64,000 bases of DNA from Achromobacter aegrifaciens (lineage in GTDB: Bacteria > Pseudomonadota > Gammaproteobacteria > Burkholderiales > Burkholderiaceae_B). This document shows positions 60,830 to 64,000 of this stretch, piece after piece (positions within the stretch are counted from its first letter, which is position 1; the number at the start of each line of letters is the position of its first letter). The stretch is from positions 1 through 64,000 of the forward strand of contig NZ_CADIJY010000018.1 of NCBI RefSeq assembly GCF_902859735.1, read 5' to 3'. The notes beneath the pieces were generated by a model. The model saw only the letters and a program-made list of their open reading frames with translations. It searched no databases and was not told where the DNA came from. A program made the position numbers and the translations under genes.

Positions 60830-60875
60830 GAATGTGGGGCAGGTGCGTGATTAGAAACGATTCTGGGGAAAACAG

Positions 60876-61502
60876 ATGCAAGCACTACTCGCCTTGTCGC
60901 GTGGCATAGACGCGATCAATCTACGCGTGGGCCGGGCCGTGTCCTGGGTCACGCTGCTGGTTGTGCTGGTCAGCGCCGGCAACGCCATCATGCGCAAGAT
61001 ATTCCACGACAGCTCCAACGCCTGGCTGGAGCTGCAGTGGTACATGTTCGGCGCCATGTTCCTGCTGACCGCAGGCTACACCCTGCTGAAAAACGACCAC
61101 GTCAGGGTGGACATCATTGCGTCGCGGCTGTCGCGCCGCGCGCAGATCGGGATCGAGATCTTCGGCGTGCTGTTCTTCCTGATGCCGGCCTGCCTGCTGA
61201 TCATGTACCTGTCCTGGCCGGTGTTCATGGATTCGTACCTCAGCAACGAATATTCCTCCAATTCGGGCGGACTGATCCGCTGGCCGGTGAAGCTGCTGAT
61301 TCCGGTGGGCTTCGCGCTGCTGGTGCTGGCCGGGCTGTCGCATCTGATCAAGTGCGTGGGCTTCCTGATGGGACGTTGCCGCGACCCGCGCGAACGCGAG
61401 GGAGCCAAGAGCGCGGAAGAAGAACTGGCCGAGGAAATCGCCCGCGAAGCGCAGGCGCGCGAGGCGGCCGCGCAGAACGAACTGAACAACAAGGGTCGCT
61501 GA
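60876..61502 (+). CDS. TRAP transporter small permease (DctQ)
   Basis: A 208-aa membrane protein with four helices and the DctQ signature region SSNAWLELQWYMFGAMFLLTA followed by DHVRVDIIA. The C-terminal 40 residues are charged and helical (EEELAEEIAREAQAREAA), longer than usual. With DctM it forms the membrane part of a TRAP importer; the cognate binding protein is probably the TakP-like DctP at 52391. Confidence 0.92.
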   Translation: MQALLALSRGIDAINLRVGRAVSWVTLLVVLVSAGNAIMRKIFHDSSNAWLELQWYMFGAMFLLTAGYTLLKNDHVRVDIIASRLSRRAQIGIEIFGVLFFLMPACLLIMYLSWPVFMDSYLSNEYSSNSGGLIRWPVKLLIPVGFALLVLAGLSHLIKCVGFLMGRCRDPREREGAKSAEEELAEEIAREAQAREAAAQNELNNKGR

Positions 61503-61504
61503 TC

Positions 61505-63163
61505 ATGGAGTTTCTCATTGCCAATCTGGCGCCGATCATGTTCGCGACGCTGATCATCTTTCTACTGTTGGGCTTTCCGGTGGCGTTCGCGCTGGCGGCC
61601 AACGGCATCCTGTTCGGCCTGGTCGGCATGGAGCTGGGCCTGCTCAACTCCTCGCTGTTCCAGGCGCTGCCGCAGCGCGTGTTCGGCATCATTTCCAACG
61701 ACACGCTGCTGGCGGTGCCGTTCTTCACGCTGATGGGCCTGGTACTGGAGCGATCCGGCATGGCCGAGGACCTGTTGGAGACCATAGGCCAGCTGTTCGG
61801 CTCGATCCGCGGCGGCCTGGCCATCGCGGTGGTGTTCGTGGGCGCGATGCTGGCCGCGACCACGGGCGTGGTGTCGGCGTCGGTCATTTCCATGGGCTTG
61901 ATATCGCTGCCGATCATGTTGCGCAACGGCTATGACCGCAAGCTGGCCAGCGGCGTGATCGCCGCGTCCGGCACCTTGTCGCAGATCATTCCGCCTTCGC
62001 TCGTGCTCATCATCCTGGCGGACCAGCTTGGACGTTCCATCGGCGACATCTACCGCGCCGCCATGGTGCCGGGCTTCATCCTGGCCGGCCTGTACATCGT
62101 CTATGTCGTCATCATGAGCCTGCTGAAGCCGGATTCGGCGCCCGCGCTGCCGGAAGAGGCTCGCCGCTTCCAGGAGCCGAATGGTGGCCGCGGCGGACGT
62201 TCGCTGCTGGTACTGATGACGATTTCCGCCGTGTCGGCATACTTTCTGGGCCGCTGGGTCGAGAACCACACCGCGCCGATGGACGAGCGCATCGTGGTGG
62301 CGCTGCTGTTCTGGGGCGCGACCGCCTTCGTCATCGCGCTGGTGAACAAGGCGCTGGGCCTGGGCCTGTTGTCGGCCCTGGCCGAGCGCGTGACCTTCGT
62401 GATGATCCCGCCGCTGGCGCTGATCTTCCTGGTGCTGGGCACCATCTTCATCGGCGTGGCCACGCCGACCGAAGGCGGCGCCATGGGCGCGGTGGGCGCC
62501 ATCCTGATGGCGGTGGCGCGCCGCCGCCTGTCGCTGGACCTGCTCAAGCAGGCCATGGACACGACCACCAAGCTGTCTTGCTTCGTCGTGTTCATCCTGG
62601 TGGGTTCCACCGTGTTCGGCCTGACATTCCGCGCCGTCAACGGCGACCTGTGGGTCGAGCATCTGCTGACCGGCCTGCCGGGCGGACAGTGGGGCTTCCT
62701 GATCGTGGTCAGCATCCTGACCTTCGTGCTGGCATTCTTCCTGGACTTCTTCGAACTGGCGTTCATCATCGTGCCGCTGCTGGGGCCGGTGGCCGACAAG
62801 CTGGGCATCGACCTGATCTGGTTCGGCGTGATCCTGGCCGTCAACATGCAGACCTCGTTCATGCATCCGCCGTTCGGCTTTGCGCTGTTCTATCTGCGGT
62901 CGGTGGCGCCACGGGACCGCTACAAGGACAGGGTCACGGGCAAGATGATCGAGCCGGTCACCACCGGGCAGATCTATTGGGGTTCGGTGCCGTTCATCGT
63001 GATCCAGCTGCTGATGGTGGCCGCGGTGATGGCGTTCCCGGGGATGGTGATGCACTACAAGGGCACGGACGCGGTGGTCGACCCGAGTTCGGTCTCGCTG
63101 GAGGTCGGAGGCAGCGGCTACGGGGGCAGCGCCTACGGCGCGGATGCCAATCCGTTCAAGTGA
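61505..63163 (+). CDS. TRAP transporter large permease (DctM)
   Basis: A 552-aa polytopic ion-coupled permease. GFPVAFALAANGILFGLVG, TTGVVSASVISMGLISLP, GTLSQIIPPSLVLIILADQLG and PTEGGAMGAVGAILM are DctM hallmarks. It is longer than the usual 425-430 aa because of an insertion between residues about 210 and 270 with an extra helix, as in the larger DctM group paired with TakP-like proteins. It starts 2 bp after dctQ. A Gly/Tyr-rich tail ends the protein. Confidence 0.93.
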   Translation: MEFLIANLAPIMFATLIIFLLLGFPVAFALAANGILFGLVGMELGLLNSSLFQALPQRVFGIISNDTLLAVPFFTLMGLVLERSGMAEDLLETIGQLFGSIRGGLAIAVVFVGAMLAATTGVVSASVISMGLISLPIMLRNGYDRKLASGVIAASGTLSQIIPPSLVLIILADQLGRSIGDIYRAAMVPGFILAGLYIVYVVIMSLLKPDSAPALPEEARRFQEPNGGRGGRSLLVLMTISAVSAYFLGRWVENHTAPMDERIVVALLFWGATAFVIALVNKALGLGLLSALAERVTFVMIPPLALIFLVLGTIFIGVATPTEGGAMGAVGAILMAVARRRLSLDLLKQAMDTTTKLSCFVVFILVGSTVFGLTFRAVNGDLWVEHLLTGLPGGQWGFLIVVSILTFVLAFFLDFFELAFIIVPLLGPVADKLGIDLIWFGVILAVNMQTSFMHPPFGFALFYLRSVAPRDRYKDRVTGKMIEPVTTGQIYWGSVPFIVIQLLMVAAVMAFPGMVMHYKGTDAVVDPSSVSLEVGGSGYGGSAYGADANPFK

Positions 63164-63169
63164 TGCGAC

Positions 63170-63192
63170 AGGGGCGTCCAGGGGACGCCCCT
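63170..63192. terminator. Probable terminator hairpin after dctM
   Basis: GGGGCGTCC (63171-63179), loop AGG, GGACGCCCC (63183-63191) is a perfect 9-bp stem, extended by an A-T pair at its base. The following TTGATCTTT is a weak T-rich tail. It closes the picolinate island and faces the convergent methyltransferase. Confidence 0.65.
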
Positions 63193-63198
63193 TGATCT

Positions 63199-63996
63199 TT
63201 AGGGCTTGACCGCGTGTGTGGCGAGGAACGTCGGCAGGAAGCGGTCGATCAGGAAGCGCGGCTGGGGCTGTTCATCTTCATAAAACCCCTTCAGCAGGAA
63301 TCCGGCTTCCAGCTGGCCGCCTATCTGTTCGCCCAGGCTGTGCCCGAACACCAGCGCGTCGCCCCGGCCTTGCTTTTCCGCCAGTTCCGATGCGCTCAGG
63401 TCGCGCAGGTCCGAGTAGGGCAGCCGGAAGCGCGGCCGGATCAGGCCCTGCTCGGCCAGTTCCGGCGCGCGGTCGCCGACGAACACGCCCGGGTTGTAGA
63501 AGCTGCTGAGCAGCCTGCCGCCATGCTTCAGCACCCTGAAGCACTCCCGCCAAACAGGCCGCACGTCGGGCACGTACAGGTTGGAGATCGGATGCACGAT
63601 GCAGTCGAAGGACGCGTCGGCGAACGCCGAGAGATCCCGCATGTCTCCCTGCACGGTTGCGAGCGCCAGGCTGTCGCGGCGCGCGACCATGTCGTCCTGG
63701 GCCAGTTGCAGCGGCGAAGCGTCGAACACGGTCACGTCCGCGCCGGCCGCGGCCAGCACGGGCGCCTGTTGGCCGCCGGCGGAGGCCAGGCACAGGATGC
63801 GCGGAACCGGATACATCGCCGGCAGCCAATCCGCGGGCAGGGCGCGCGGCGTGATGTGCACCTGCCAGTCTCCGCGGCGCGCGGCCTCGATCGTTTCGGG
63901 GCCGACCGGTTGCGACCAGGCGCATTGCTGCGCGGCCTGGCGGTCCCAGGCGGCGCGGTTGTGTTCATAGATATCGATGGTGTCAGTCGCAGGCAT
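63199..63996 (-). CDS. Class I SAM-dependent methyltransferase
   Basis: A 265-aa methyltransferase with the SAM-binding motif ILCLASAGGQQAPVLAAAG, the acidic loop VTVFDASPLQL, and VQGDMRDLSAF with SFDCIVHPISNLYVPD. It fits the methyltransferase-11 fold. There is no signal peptide and no clear substrate hint. It converges on dctM and does not seem part of the pic island. The ATG at 63996 is 4 bp from the window edge, so the upstream region is not visible. Confidence 0.88.
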   Translation of the reverse strand: MPATDTIDIYEHNRAAWDRQAAQQCAWSQPVGPETIEAARRGDWQVHITPRALPADWLPAMYPVPRILCLASAGGQQAPVLAAAGADVTVFDASPLQLAQDDMVARRDSLALATVQGDMRDLSAFADASFDCIVHPISNLYVPDVRPVWRECFRVLKHGGRLLSSFYNPGVFVGDRAPELAEQGLIRPRFRLPYSDLRDLSASELAEKQGRGDALVFGHSLGEQIGGQLEAGFLLKGFYEDEQPQPRFLIDRFLPTFLATHAVKP

Positions 63997-64000
63997 TGCG

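Overview
The window reads as high-GC chromosomal DNA of a betaproteobacterium of the family Alcaligenaceae, most likely Achromobacter or Bordetella. This is inferred from gene content: a Bug-type solute-binding protein, many LysR/MarR/GntR regulators beside small catabolic operons, a nap-ccm cluster, a trimeric autotransporter and a pic-type pyridine catabolic cluster. I see no tRNA, rRNA, CRISPR array, insertion sequence or integrase. Coding density is high.

Layout. (1) 1-3695: a truncated gene of unknown function, a divergent FadR-type regulator, and a minus-strand trio (hydroxyisobutyrate-dehydrogenase-like enzyme, Bug binding protein, amino-acid-synthesis-family protein). (2) 3821-10065: a LysR regulator followed by a plus-strand operon of SDR, StyA-like monooxygenase, StyB-like flavin reductase, CrtI-like oxidoreductase and an outer-membrane channel, a catabolic set whose substrate is not evident. 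(3) 10158-15743: small unknown genes, including two divergent exported proteins, an AraC regulator, a MarR regulator with a long palindromic operator and a membrane partner, a pirin, and a hypoxanthine/uracil-DNA glycosylase. (4) 15793-32231: an anaerobic-respiration block. ttrBCA (tetrathionate reductase) has a perfect FNR/Anr box. It converges on a very long minus-strand unit, napEDABC-ccmABCDEFGHI (periplasmic nitrate reductase plus cytochrome c maturation), preceded by a two-mismatch FNR-like box. (5) 32275-39494: a LysR regulator, a 1754-aa trimeric autotransporter with 789-bp tandem repeats, and a lipoprotein with a SecD-P1-head-like domain. (6) 39511-42388: a BKACE and 3-hydroxyacyl-CoA-dehydrogenase-type pair with a divergent LysR.

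(7) 42377-63163 is the most informative region: a complete-looking picolinate (pyridine-2-carboxylate) catabolic island. It holds a MarR repressor (PicR type), molybdenum-cofactor helpers (XdhC, MocA/MobA type), 3,6-dihydroxypicolinate decarboxylase, N-formylmaleamate deformylase, 2,5-dihydroxypyridine dioxygenase, maleamate amidohydrolase, a four-part Rieske oxygenase, a TRAP binding protein, a three-subunit molybdenum hydroxylase whose iron-sulfur subunit is fused to a CoxG domain, a complete ABC importer and TRAP membrane subunits. Nine copies of a TCAG-N4-CTGA-like palindrome lie in front of these units, several as pairs 20-22 bp apart, so the island looks like one repressor's regulon. Inferred flow: picolinate to 6-hydroxypicolinate (Mo hydroxylase), to 3,6-dihydroxypicolinate (Rieske oxygenase), to 2,5-dihydroxypyridine (PicC), to N-formylmaleamate (PicD/NicX), to maleamate plus formate (PicE/NicD), to maleate plus ammonia (PicF/NicF). 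The maleate isomerase needed to reach fumarate is not in the window. A 162-bp hairpin-forming inverted repeat with a UUCG-type loop lies inside the island. (8) 63199-63996: a class I methyltransferase.
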